A DNA stretch of 64,000 nt, from contig CM033726.1 in NCBI GenBank assembly GCA_019671005.1, positions 6,331,213 through 6,395,212 on the forward strand. The letters run 5' to 3'. Below, piece by piece: positions 46,061 through 56,779 of the stretch (its first letter is position 1; every line of letters begins with the position of its first letter). The translations under genes were made by a program, and so were the position numbers. A model generated the notes under the pieces. That model made no database searches. It was not told where the DNA came from and saw only the letters and a list, made by a program, of their open reading frames with translations. This DNA is from Hibiscus mutabilis. Taxonomy: Eukaryota; Streptophyta; Magnoliopsida; Malvales; Malvaceae.

Positions 46061-46293
46061 TTTTAAAAATGTGTAAAACTAAAACTTCAGAAAACTAAAA
46101 CTTCAAAAAAAAAGTGTAAAATTATAAATTTTGCATTGAAAGTAAGTAGATCCCATTTTTATCGAATATATATTTTTAATATAATTATCAGTATTTAATC
46201 TATTGACTAATATAAATCTTTATTTTATGAGCCTAATAACTCGTTAATTGGTAATTTAAGTCGAGGTCCATATTGTTACGATCCACATGAATG

Positions 46294-47403
46294 TGTCACG
46301 GGGCTAGATTTTGACTCTAGCTGATCCGTGCGGCCTTAGACGCCTTCGACGCAAATCAGTCGATTCCTACGCCTAAGTCAGCCTTCAACCAGCCTTGTGA
46401 GTACTCCCGCCGACAACGGCCGACCCGAAGACTCCGATTCGATGAACCTCGTCACCGACACCACTTGTGTCGCGGGGCTATACCTTTGCCCGACGAATCG
46501 TGCGGGACCTTAGTCGCTTTCGGTTGAAACGTCGACTAAGTCACCCTTTGAAGTACCTTTGTTACGGTCTTTAGGTGAAGATCTCTCGACAAACACCTAA
46601 CTCAACCAGATTCTCGCTCCGGAAGATCGAACACTCCTCGAAGCCCTCGAACGAAAGATCGTTCTAAGCGAAAGCTAATCAAAGAACAACGGAAAGAGAT
46701 TGGCAAATTAGAACAACGAAGAACACTCAAGAACAACCAAGAACAATAGAAAGAGTTTTAGAGTAAATGCTTCTTGTATTACTCAAGTGAAGTGAATCAA
46801 TGAATGAAGTGATTTACAAGTGAGGAGGGAGCCTCTATTTATAGTTGAACTCCCCTACATCCAACGGCTCGGTTTAAATTACATCGACGGTCGAGATTGA
46901 TCTTATCTTATCTTATCCGATCAAATCTCAAATTCAAATCTCTAATTATCACAAACATTATCTATACATTATATTCAAATAAATGGATAATGCTTTGACC
47001 AATTTACCCTCCCGAATCCTCCATGGATTTGGCTAAGTCTTGTGGGCTTGCGGGCTCTTTAGCATTCTTCAAGTGCCGGCCAAGTGTGATGGTCTTGGCA
47101 AGCCTGCTCCACCACAAGCAAACTCTCTTTTTTGGCTGATTCTTGCGCCAATGCCTCGGTCCCAAAGGTTCGGTCCACGCCTTCCTCCAAGTCTTTGGGC
47201 CAAGTCTAATGATCTTGGCAAGCTCGTTACACCGCAAAAAATTCTTTTCTGCTGGTTCTTGCGCTAACGCCTCGGTCCCAAAGGTATGGTCCTCGCCATT
47301 CTCCGAGTGCTGGGCCACATTTGACACGCCCGTTGCATTGCGCACAACCTCCCTATTTGTTGCTCGCGCTAATGTCTCGGTCCAAAAAGTTTGGTCTGTG
47401 ACA
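46294..47403 (-). repeat. 3' LTR of coiled-coil gag element
   Basis: The minus strand begins TGTCACAGACC and ends CCCCGTGACA. A TATA box (TATAAATA, minus strand) lies at 46843-46836. Internal units are marked by GCCTCGGTCC at 47153 and 47269 and GTCTCGGTCC at 47374. Part of a 228-codon minus ORF (47004-47690) runs through it and is not a recognised domain. Confidence 0.85.
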
Positions 47404-47418
47404 ATCTCCCCCACTTGA
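47404..47418 (-). promoter_or_regulatory. Polypurine tract
   Basis: The minus strand CAAGTGGGGGAGAT lies directly before the LTR start TGTCACAG. Confidence 0.75.
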
Positions 47419-47699
47419 CTTAGCGACGCCCTCGTCGCTGCACTCGAACGATCCTGGGCAGGGTCAACTTGATTACTCGTCGATGCCTCGGCTTCATGCA
47501 ATTCCCCCATATGAACTGCTTTCCTCGACTCAAACTGTCGTTGAACATCGCGTGCTAACACGCCTCTTGATACATCTCCCTCGTAGGAGCACTCTCCCAC
47601 AAACTCTGATTTACCTCGACTCAGACCCACTTGGTCCTGCGGCAAAGACTTGGAAGTCGTCACAACATTGAACACAGAATCAACTCTCATTAAGTGACA

Positions 47700-48961
47700 A
47701 CTCGCTTGCCCTTTGAACTCTGAAAGGTCTCTTCCAATCTTCTTTTCCCCCGCACTGAAGACTAGGCCGTACTTGACCTACGCTCATCAACAATGGCAAA
47801 TCAAAACCAAAAACACAAAGAATGTGTTCGAGATGTACCTTTTCCTCGGTCACATTTACTCTAAAATGGGTCAGCCCTTCTTTCTTTTTTGAAGTCCGGC
47901 CCCTCTCATTGAACCTTCTTCATCGAAGTTCTTTGCATGCATCGGCACTTTCGCCACAAAGTCCGCTATGCGTTACTCTGCATCGGCACTTCTTCCTGAA
48001 GTCCGTTGCATCCGCTTGCATCCCCTTCGACTTGAAGTTTGGTGCTCTCTTGCATCGATCCTTCTTCCTTGAAGTTCGGTGCTTTCTCTTCGCGTCGACA
48101 CTTCCTACCCGAAGTTCGTCGCTCGCTTCCCACCTTGCCATTTGGTGGTGTCTCCACCGGTTACTATGTCCTCTAACGGCTTGGCCCCCTTCGACTCTAC
48201 AATGGTCTCAAAAGCGATGCTCTTTCCCGAACATCCTCGGCAAGCTTCTCAAGAGCCTTCTCGGACATGGTCACCCCTTTTTTTTAATTGGGTCCCCCTT
48301 GGCCTTGGCGAACTCGACGTTATCGGATCAAGCGATCAAATACTCGCTCTCTTCCGCTCACCCAACTCCTTGGATGGCTTGACTCGATCCGTATTATCTC
48401 GCACCTGTGAGGCCCCTTACACCGGTAACACTCTAGTTGCTTCAACTTGCGTCGGCACTTCTTCCTCGAAGTCCTTCGCTTCTTTCCCACCTTGCCCATA
48501 GGCGGCATCTTAACGGTTGCTATGTCCTCGACGGCTCAGCCCCTTCGACATCTTTATCTTGGTCTCAAAAGTAATGTTCTTCGCTCGAACATTCTCGGCA
48601 AGCTCTTTCCCAGCCTTCCCTGGACATCTTCAACCCATTCTGCTCATGGTCTCCGCCTTGGCGGAACTAGATAACTCGGAACCAAGTTTCACAGCTCTTT
48701 ACTCTTGGCCTTGTCCTGTCCCTCGGACCACTTGGCTCAAACGGGCATCTCCGCAAACTTATGAGGTCCCTTACATCGGTAACACCTCAATTGCCTCGTC
48801 TTTACCCTCGGCTTGACAGCTTCCTCACTTGCTATCGCACCAAGTCTCACCGCCGGGCTGGACTACTTTGGCACTCGTAGTCGAACCACGACTCTCCCTT
48901 TGCTTAAAAATTGACACTGCAATATCGCCCCAAGTCTCGCTACTTCTCCCTTTGACTCGTC
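47700..48961 (-). pseudogene. Decayed gag tail with repeated zinc-knuckle-like motifs
   Basis: After the gag stop at 48962 the minus strand still reads, through several stops, as QLRCYRCKGPHKFAEMP (about 48795-48745) and QLECYRCKGPHRCE (about 48440-48400). It then contains a reiterated (R)TSRKKCRR-like segment near 48480, 48130, 48080, 48000 and 47960. The pattern suggests an expanded nucleic-acid-binding tail that has decayed. Confidence 0.55.
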
Positions 48962-50145
48962 TCATTTGTCTTCACCATGGCAAAGGCGGTTCTTCTCGGG
49001 ACATCCCCTTATCAAATGAGGACCATCACAAAAGTAGCACTTCAACTTCTTGCTCCCCTTCTTTTCTGGTACGGACTTAGCCTCACCATTCCCCTTGTCT
49101 CTCGAACTGGGCCTGGTTGACTCAACACTCGCATGCTTGCATTCTGCGGGCTCGGTCAGAGGTTCGGCAACAATGATAGCCTCTGAAAGTCTCTGGGCAT
49201 CTCCCTGCTCTACTGCGAGCTTCGCCCCCGGTCTAAATCCCTCTAAGAAGGTCTTGAGCGCATCACATTCGCTCATTGCCGTCTTGCAACTGAGCAGCTC
49301 CCTCTTGAGCTCATCCACTTCTTTTCGCAAAGCTTCTATCTCAGCTTCACTCGCATTACTCCCTCGAACAGTCACCAACTTGTTGAGAACTTCTCGTGTC
49401 TCGTCCTTGAACTGGTCATCTATGGACTCTACCTCGTCAAGACGGGACTCGAAAACACCTTGGGTCTGCTTGGCCTCCTCCTCGGATTTCTCAAGTCTAC
49501 AAACCCTCTTTCCCAACGACTCCAATTCCACCTTCATTGCCTCCACTGCATCTTGAAGGGAATTACCTTGTTGGTTCAACTTCTCGTACACTGAGTTGAG
49601 AACTTCTTGGATCTCCTTCGCGGCTTCCTCCTTGGAAGAACTCTCCGCTTTTTGCAAATCCACCATCCTGGCTTCACAAGCACAACTCTCTCGAACTTCC
49701 TCCAATTCGTTGAGGATGCGTTGCGTCTCGTCATTGAACTTGCCCTCCATGGACTCTAACTTTTCAAGACGTGACTCCACAACACTCCGGGTCTTCTTGG
49801 CCTCATCTCTTAGAGTTTCCACTGCAGCCTCTAAGGAATCGCCACGCTTAGATACCTTCACATCCAATTCATTAAGAGCCAATTGAACATCCTCTCGGAT
49901 CCCTTCTAGAGACTCTAACATCTCAATATCCAACGAACCCAGCTTCTCAAGGTTTACTGACTCCAACTCTTCAAACACCACCTCGGCCTCCTTCTTGAAG
50001 TCCAAGAGTTTATCGACCCAAGCCTCTACAGCTGTTATGAATTCAAGATTCGAGTGTACCTTATTTTCAAGACGGTTGCTCCTCTCAAATTCCTTCATGT
50101 CTTTCTTACATCGTCCATTGTCGCTGTCTTCTTCTTTGGTGCCAT
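48962..50145 (-). pseudogene. Coiled-coil gag-like protein with CCHC knuckle
   Basis: An open frame of 378 codons runs from 50098 to the TGA at 48962. The likely original start is ATG 50145 (MAPKKKTATMDDVRK), separated from the main frame by a one-base shift near 50100. Residues up to about 270 are almost all coiled coil with repeated sub-blocks (SVVESRLEKLESMEGKFNDE and, later, GVFESRLDEVESIDDQFKDE), so the coil itself is internally duplicated. Then come CDALKTFLEGFRPGAKLAVE and LSEAIIVAEPL, which match the end of the capsid region of gypsy gags, a basic linker, and the knuckle CYFCDGPHLIRGCP (C-x2-C-x3-H-x4-C). The bulk of the capsid domain is missing and the coil takes its place. It would bind element RNA and self-associate. 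Confidence 0.75.
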
Positions 50146-50399
50146 CTCAATCACCACTTTGCCACGAACTAGTCGATCCCGATCACTTCGACTAACTCGA
50201 ACGCAAAACCACCACCACGCTTATCTGCAACTACAAGTCGGAACCCACCACACTTGACTGCACTGCAAGCCGGAATCCACCACACTTGACTGCACCGCAA
50301 GTTGGCTTGAACACAAGTCACCACCACGCTTGACTGCAACTGCGAGCTGGCTCGAACGCAAGTCCCTTCCTCGACTCGCTCGGATAGCACTTATCACGG

Positions 50400-50780
50400 C
50401 ACTTCTTTGATTCCACCTCTCGTGGCTCTCTCATTACCAACTCTCACGGCTCTTTCGATATCAACTATCAGCTAGACTTCGCTCCGATGCCTCTTCGTCA
50501 CGGAACCCGCTACCGCCTTTGATAACAACTTATCACCGCTCAACTCGACACCAACCGTCGGTGAACTTCGCTTCGATGCCTCTTCGTCACGGAACACGGC
50601 TACCAGCTACCAAAGAACCAACTTTCACCACTCACTCGGATACCAACTATCACGGAACACGGCTACGGCTACCGGCTACCACCCTACCACCGCTCGTCTC
50701 GATACCAACTATCACTACCAGCTACCGCCCGCTCGGCTCGATACCAACTATCAGCTACCGCTTTTTGGCTCGATACCAAC
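50400..50780 (-). repeat. Reiterated primer-site/LTR-junction repeats
   Basis: About eight diverged 30-60-bp copies of (C)GATACCAACTATCACGG on the plus strand lie near 50432, 50457, 50517, 50549, 50637, 50698, 50739 and 50771. The last abuts the LTR, where the minus strand reads TTGGTATCGAGCC. This is the Met-tRNA primer site TGGTATCAGAGC with one base missing. Confidence 0.65.
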
Positions 50781-51883
50781 CATCACGGGGCTAGATTTTG
50801 ACTCTAGCTGATCCGTGCGGCCTTAGACGCCGACGCAAATCGGTCGATTCCTACGCCTAAGTCGACCTTCAACCAGCCTTGTGAGTACTCGCCGCCGACA
50901 ACGGCCGACCAAAGACTCGAGATTCGATGGACCTCGTCCATCGACACCACTTGTGTCGCGGGGCTATACCTTTGCCGACGAATCGTGCGGACCTTAGTCG
51001 CTTTCTCGGTTGAAACGTCGACTAAGTCACCCCAAGTACCTTGTTACGGTCTTAGGTGAAGATCTCTCGACAAACACCTAACTCAACCCGGGATTCTCGC
51101 TCCGGAAGATCGAACACTCCTCGAAGCCCTCGAACGAAAGATCGTTCTAAGCGAAAAGCTAATCAAAGAACAACGGAAAGAGATTGGCAGGCTAGAACAA
51201 CGAAGAACACTCAAGAACAACCAAGAACAATAGAAAGAGTTTTAGAGTAAATGCTTCTTGTATTACTCAAGTGAAGTGAATCAATGAATGAAGTGATTTA
51301 CAAGTGAGGAGGGAGCCTCTATTTATAGTTGAACTCCCCTACATCCAACGGCTCAGTTTAAATTACATCGACGGTCGAGATTGATCTTATCTTATCTTAT
51401 CTGATCAAATCTCAAATTCAAATCTCTAATTATCACAAACATTATCTATACATTATATTCAAATAAATGGATAATGCTTTGACCAATTTATCCTCCTGAA
51501 TCCTCCATGGATTTGGCTAAGTCTTGTGGGCTTGCGGGCTCTTTAGCATTCTTCAAGTGCCGGGCCAAGTGTGATGGTCTTGGCAAGCCCGTTCCACCGC
51601 GCAAACTCTCTTTTTGGCTGATTCTTGCGCCAATGCCTCGGTCCCAAAGGTTCGGTCCACGCCTTCCTCCAAGTGCTGGGCCAAGTCTAATGATCTTGGC
51701 AAGCTCGTTACACCGCGCAAACCCTCTTTTGCTGGTTCTTGCGCTAACGCCTCGGTCCCAAAGGTATGGTCCTCGCCATTCTCCGAGTGCTGGGCCACAT
51801 TTGACACGCCCGTTGCATTGCGCACAACCTCCCTATTTCTTGCTCGCGCTAATGTCTCAGTCCAAAAAGTTTGGTCCGTGACA
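50781..51883 (-). repeat. 5' LTR of coiled-coil gag element
   Basis: A 1103-bp direct repeat of 46294-47403. A TATA box (TATAAATA, minus strand) lies at 51327-51320. The inner end is CCCCGTGATG rather than CCCCGTGACA. Confidence 0.85.
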
Positions 51884-52178
51884 AATGCTTTAAATCGGAA
51901 TGGGAGGGGAAAATCGCCTTTTAGTCATGGACTACGTATTTGCAGAAATAAATCGAGGAGTTAGACGGGACGATCGTCCACCTAAAAATTTTAAATTTTT
52001 ATATGAATTAGAATTTTTTAAAATAAATTATGTATTTTTTAAAAAAAATTTATTTTCAACTCCCTAAAATTTTATTATTTCACCCGTTTAAAATTGTATA
52101 TGTTTGTCCCATTAACATAAAGTCATGCGCATTTGTATTTATTTGTATAAACAAAGCATCCACCAGGGTTTTAATTAA

Positions 52179-52460
52179 GGCTTAACTATAAAATAAGTGC
52201 TCAAACTATGTCTTTTTTTTACGATAAGCGCCTAAAGTTTTTTTTTTTGCTGAAATAGATGCCTAAAATTTTATTTTTGACTAAAATAGGTGCCTAAAAT
52301 TTTATTTTTTGTTGAAATAGGTGACAAACTAGATGTCTCAGTTAACTTTAAAACAAGTCAAAAATAAAATATTAGACAATTATTTCAGTCAAAAAATGTT
52401 TTAGGCATCTATTAAAAAAACATAATTTTGACGCTTTATAGTTTATTCTGTAGTTTAGCC
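52179..52460. mobile_element. MULE-type MITE (282 bp)
   Basis: The ends GGCTTAACTATAAAATAAG and (minus) GGCTAAACTACAGAATAAA are inverted repeats. They are flanked by a perfect 9-bp duplication TTTAATTAA (52170-52178 and 52461-52469). The interior repeats an AAATAGGTGCCTAAAATTTTA-like phrase. There are no coding frames. Confidence 0.85.
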
Positions 52461-52639
52461 TTTAATTAATGATGAACAATACTAATAGGATAATCCAGCC
52501 AATACATAAATTAGACCCAACTTCAAAGTGCACTGGACTAATCCAGCGAACCCGGATGACCCGAATTCAGCCCTCTGCCAGTTTCCATTTCCCTTGATTG
52601 GTGTTTGGGCTTACTTCAAAACGATGGGAAAATAGTACT

Positions 52640-53075
52640 ATTTATTATTGTATATTAATTTTTATTTTTAATATTTAATATTCTTATACATATATTTTAA
52701 TTTTTTATTATATATTTTAATTTTAAATGTTTTGAAAATTATTATTTAATATTTTAAATAAAAATTGAAATTAAAAATAGTAGTTTATATTTTAAAAATA
52801 TTTTTAGAGTTTTTTATTTATTTAAAATGTTAGTGATTTTTAAATATTTTTAAAAAATTATAGAAATGCAAAGTGAAATTATTCTGTAGCGACACATGGC
52901 AAATTTAAAAAAAAACTGTTAAAGTTAATGGTCAATATTGGTCAAATTGATTTGTTTTTTGTTTTTTTTTTTTAACTTGAGAGCTTAATTGGGTGAAAAA
53001 AGGTTCAGGGGTTGAATTGATTTATTTTTTTAAAATTATAGGGCTTATTGAACCCCTAAACTAATAAAATAAAAG
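52640..53075. mobile_element. Partial copy of the 18.9-kb foldback family
   Basis: 52855-53060 resembles the right arm of 18905-19885 (ATGcaaaGTGA-ATTA-CTGT-GC-ACA, then GTTAA-GTTAA, then GGTCAAATTGATTT, then AGCTTAATTG). The left arm is not clear. Confidence 0.5.
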
Positions 53076-53514
53076 GGTAAATTTAATTTTTGATACTTAT
53101 CTTTGGTATTTATGTGCAATATTGCACTCAATTCGTTTTGGTGCAATTAGATACTTAGTCTTCTTTTAATGATGAAATTAAGTATCTAATATTTCTTAAT
53201 GGTGTAATTAGGTACGTAAAATTTTTAATGGTACAATTAGGCACCAACATTTTTTGTGCAATTAAATGTCTAACATTTTTTTTAAAAAAATTACACATGC
53301 TCAATTGGACGGGAGGGTACAAGAGTATTCTTCTTACACCCATCATCCCTAAGAATTTTTTTTTATTTTTATCCCCGTCCTACTACCCGTTGCGAATACA
53401 AAATTTAAAATATATTTGTCCCGCAACCCGCAAGACTTAAATCATCCCCGTTCTATCACTCACGTGGGTCTTGAGACCCACCTAATTACCTCTTTACCCG
53501 CCCGAGACTCATTC

Positions 53515-53518
<4 letters not shown>

Positions 53519-53556
<38 letters not shown>
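53519..53556. repeat. (TA)n microsatellite
   Basis: An uninterrupted TA run of about 18-19 units. The region 53140-53290 before it holds a degenerate 45-bp repeat around GTGCAATTAG. Confidence 0.85.
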
Positions 53557-53558
<2 letters not shown>

Positions 53559-54085
53559 TTAAAATCTAAATCAAGTTTTTTATGAAAAAAGTATAAAATA
53601 TCCGTCATTCGGACTCCCACCGCATATGTGACATTATTTCAACTGTCATCATTTTTAAAAATTAATAATATCCGAAATTAAATTTTGTACAACAAAAAAG
53701 TTTGGACTAAAAAGATACTAAAGTCTATTGTAAATGACCGAAAAATAGCACAAATAATATGTAAAATAATATTTCAATTGTTGTAATAAATAAACAATAC
53801 AAAAATAACTAAAAAGATAATAACAATGAAAAACAACCTAATCATATGAAAGAGACAATCAACAAAATTAATATTGTAGATTGTTCTGTTAATAGTTCTA
53901 AAAACATTAATAAATTATTATAAAATAGATCTAATCATATGAGATTATTTACTTTTTTGATTAGAGACATTCGTCGTGATGATTGTAATATAAATATAAA
54001 AAATACTACAAAGGTAAACGAGAAAAGGTGTATAAGACAAGCGAAAAATTATGTTAAAAAATAATAAAATGTGCAAAAATAAAAA

Positions 54086-54840
54086 GGGTAAACTACATCA
54101 GTAGTCATCGAACTATGGTTTTTTTCTTATTTTGGTCACCGAACTATTCTTTTGGCAAAAACATCACTAACATTATGTTTTCTTCTTATTTTGGTCACCG
54201 AACTATTTTTTTGGCAAAAACATCACTAACGTTATGTTTTCTTCCTATTTTGGTCACCGACTGTTAAAAACTTAACGGTTTTGCTGACATGGAATTTTAT
54301 TTTATTTTTTTAATTTTCTATGTCATTTCTTCTCTCTCCTCATAAACAATATATGTTATTTTATAATATTTTTATTCAAACTAACAGGATAGTAACGCGT
54401 GTCACTGCCTATTAGTAGAATAAAAGGAATGGAAAATCAAGCCCCTTATGCAACCAGAGAGATTCGACTAATAGGCAGTTACACGTGTCACCATCCTATT
54501 AGACAGTTACACGTGTCACCATCTCTCTGGCTGCATAAGGGGCTTGATTTTTCATTCCATTTATTCTACTAACAGGATGGTGACACGTGTCACCATCCTG
54601 TTAGTTTGAATAAAAATATTATAAAATAACATATATTGCTTACGAGGATAGAGCAAAAATAACATGGAAAATTAAAAAAATAAAATAAAATTCCACGTCA
54701 GCAAAACCGTTAAGTTTTTAACAGTCGGTGACCAAAATAGGAAGGAAACTTAACGTTAGTGATGTTTTTGTTAAAAAAATAGTTCGCTGAACAAAATAAG
54801 AAAGAAACCATAGTTCGATAACTACTGGTATAGTTTACCC
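54086..54840. mobile_element. MULE-type foldback MITE with nested palindromes (755 bp)
   Basis: The ends GGGTAAACTACATCAGTAGT and (minus) GGGTAAACTATACCAGTAGT are part of inverted repeats that extend over most of the element. The flanks AAATAAAAA (54077-54085) and AAATATAAA (54841-54849) are a 9-bp duplication with one mismatch. The centre contains ACACGTGTCACC motifs and a 36-bp perfect palindrome at 54569-54604. No coding frames are seen. Confidence 0.8.
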
Positions 54841-54952
54841 AAATATAAAATTCAAAACGAAAATGTTATTATCGGAAGTAAATATAAATAAAGAGAATAA
54901 AATATAAGAAATAAGAAAAATCATCACTCATCGACAATTAATATAAAACTAA

Positions 54953-55559
54953 GGATAAATTTCGCCGGAGGTCCTTTATGTTTAGCGTGTGTTCTATTTT
55001 GGTCACCAAATTTGAAAAAAGATTATTCTGGCCATTTATGTTTTTCGACCATTACTGTTTTAGTCACCAGAGCGTTAGACTCCGTTAGCACCCGTTAATA
55101 CGATGATGTGACATGTTAATAAAAATATTTAATTTCTAAGTTAACCCCTAAACTTTCAAAATTTTATTTAACATCATCTTCCCCAAAGCTTCACCCTAAA
55201 ATTTTGACCCGAAACATAAATGAAGTAGACTTGCCTGTTAAAGTCAATGTGTATCAGTTGCATATCCTCAGGAATCTCAATCTCAACATTAGCATGTGGG
55301 TTGGTCTGTAAATAGAGGTGAAAGTAAATGAGTTGTGAAAATAAGCGGAATCTGAAAATAAATTCTCTCATCACATCCACAAACCAAAGCATCATTTTAT
55401 TTTTGAAGTCAACAAAAAATACATGAAACTTTTACCAGTTTCAAAGATAGAAATACTCATACTTGAACCAATATAAGTGGTCAAAATAACATTTTCTCAA
55501 ATTGGATGACCAAAATAAAATACACCCTAAATATAAAGAACCTCCAGTGAAATTTACCC
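54953..55559. mobile_element. MULE-type MITE carrying a non-repeat interior (607 bp)
   Basis: The ends GGATAAATTTCGCCGGAGGT and (minus) GGGTAAATTTCACTGGAGGT are inverted repeats. The flanks TAAAACTAA and TAACATTAA match at 7 of 9 positions. The interior has a 73-codon minus-strand ORF (55395-55174) with ordinary-looking composition and no family that I recognise. Confidence 0.7.
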
Positions 55560-55799
55560 TAACATTAATGTGGCTGTTGCTAGAGTACAATAAGAAAAAG
55601 AAAAAAGTTAAGGAAAGTAACCATGGGGAAAAGAAAAGAGAGAGCCAATTCCGCTAAATGAATTAAGGTACAAAATTAACTCAGTCCACACTTCTTCATA
55701 TAGTCTTAGATTTTGATAGAAATAATGAACCGAAAATCGAAGTTATGTTTTGAGAAGAAATATTGATATCTGAGCACTTTTTTTTTCCTTATAAAAACA

Positions 55800-56060
55800 G
55801 TTTTATTTATGAGAAAAAATTTCAATGCACAAATTGCGTTACACAAGTTTTTTAATTTTAGGGATTAGAAGTTTAGTTTAGGGGTTTGGATTGTAATGTT
55901 TAGAATTTAATGTTTAGGATTTAGAGTTTGAGGTTTAATTTTTATGGTTTAGGTTTAGGTTTAGGTTTAGGTTTAGTAATTTAGGATTTAGGTTTATAGT
56001 ATAAATATGCAGGGTTGTGTAAAATAATTTTTATAATATATCATTTTAAGAGAGTTAGAT
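55800..56060. mobile_element. Probable further telomere-motif MITE
   Basis: GAGAAAAAATTTCAATGCAC at the left resembles the termini of the 36549 and 45806 MITEs. The interior has GGTTTAGGTTTAGGTTTAGG. The right end and the duplication are not resolved. Confidence 0.45.
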
Positions 56061-56774
56061 TTAATCGCTTGTATGTGTAAAATGTATGTAAATTATAAAC
56101 ATATATTACTATGTAATCATATTATTATATTAAAATAATAATAAATAAAGAAATAATTATAATTATAATTATTTTTAATATATTTTATATCTATTTTTTA
56201 TTTATATTAAAAGTTCATAACTGCCCTTCTTAATTTATAAATACAACTATATTTTGATAGTTTTCATTAAAACGAGTCATTTAACCCATAACATCCAAAT
56301 CAGCAAATCATATTAGAATAATATCAAATCAATATGAGATATGATAAATCAATTTGTAAAAAGTGTTAAGCTCTTTGTAAAAATGAGACATAAAAGAACA
56401 AACATTTTTTTTGATAAAAAATATTATCACATGCCTCGTTAATTTTTTTTCTAAACTTAACTAAAAAAATAGTGCATGTGAGAGTAGTTATAGAAAAACC
56501 GATAGACGCGGACAATCACATGCCTCGTTAAATTTTTTTCTAAACTTAAATGTTTTGATTGGAATAGTGGTGGATATAGTGGGCCATAAATGGGTGAAAT
56601 AGATTTTTTTAATAGGTCAAGCTTAAAATCTAAAGGTCATATTTTTTAGAGTTCCGGATTATCCAAAACTTAAATCTCGTGACTTGTATGTAATTTGATT
56701 ATCAATTTTTTCATATATCCAATCCAAGTTTTTAAAAAATAAAAAATAAATATAATATCCGAGTTTTTGTATTG
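56061..56774. other. Intergenic, no gene seen
   Basis: AT-rich. Two nearly identical blocks ACATGCCTCGTTAA(A)TTTTTTTTCTAAACTTAA at 56431 and 56518 mark a local duplication. Confidence 0.55.
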
Positions 56775-56779
56775 GTTAA

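Larger units (their letters stand above)
46294..51883 (-). mobile_element. Non-autonomous gypsy-derived element with coiled-coil gag
   Basis: LTRs at 46294-47403 and 50781-51883 (about 1.1 kb) are flanked by AATG (46290-46293 and 51884-51887). On the minus strand the order is 5' LTR, Met-type primer site, reiterated junction repeats, coiled-coil gag with a zinc knuckle, decayed knuckle-rich tail, purine tract, 3' LTR. No enzymatic domain is found. Each LTR contains about three diverged 105-117-bp tandem units. Confidence 0.85.

Noticed and set aside
47822..48382. Plus-strand ORFs over the gag tail (also 48079-48501 and 49050-49556)
   Set aside because: They mirror the minus-strand gag and its repeats; composition and motifs support only the minus strand.
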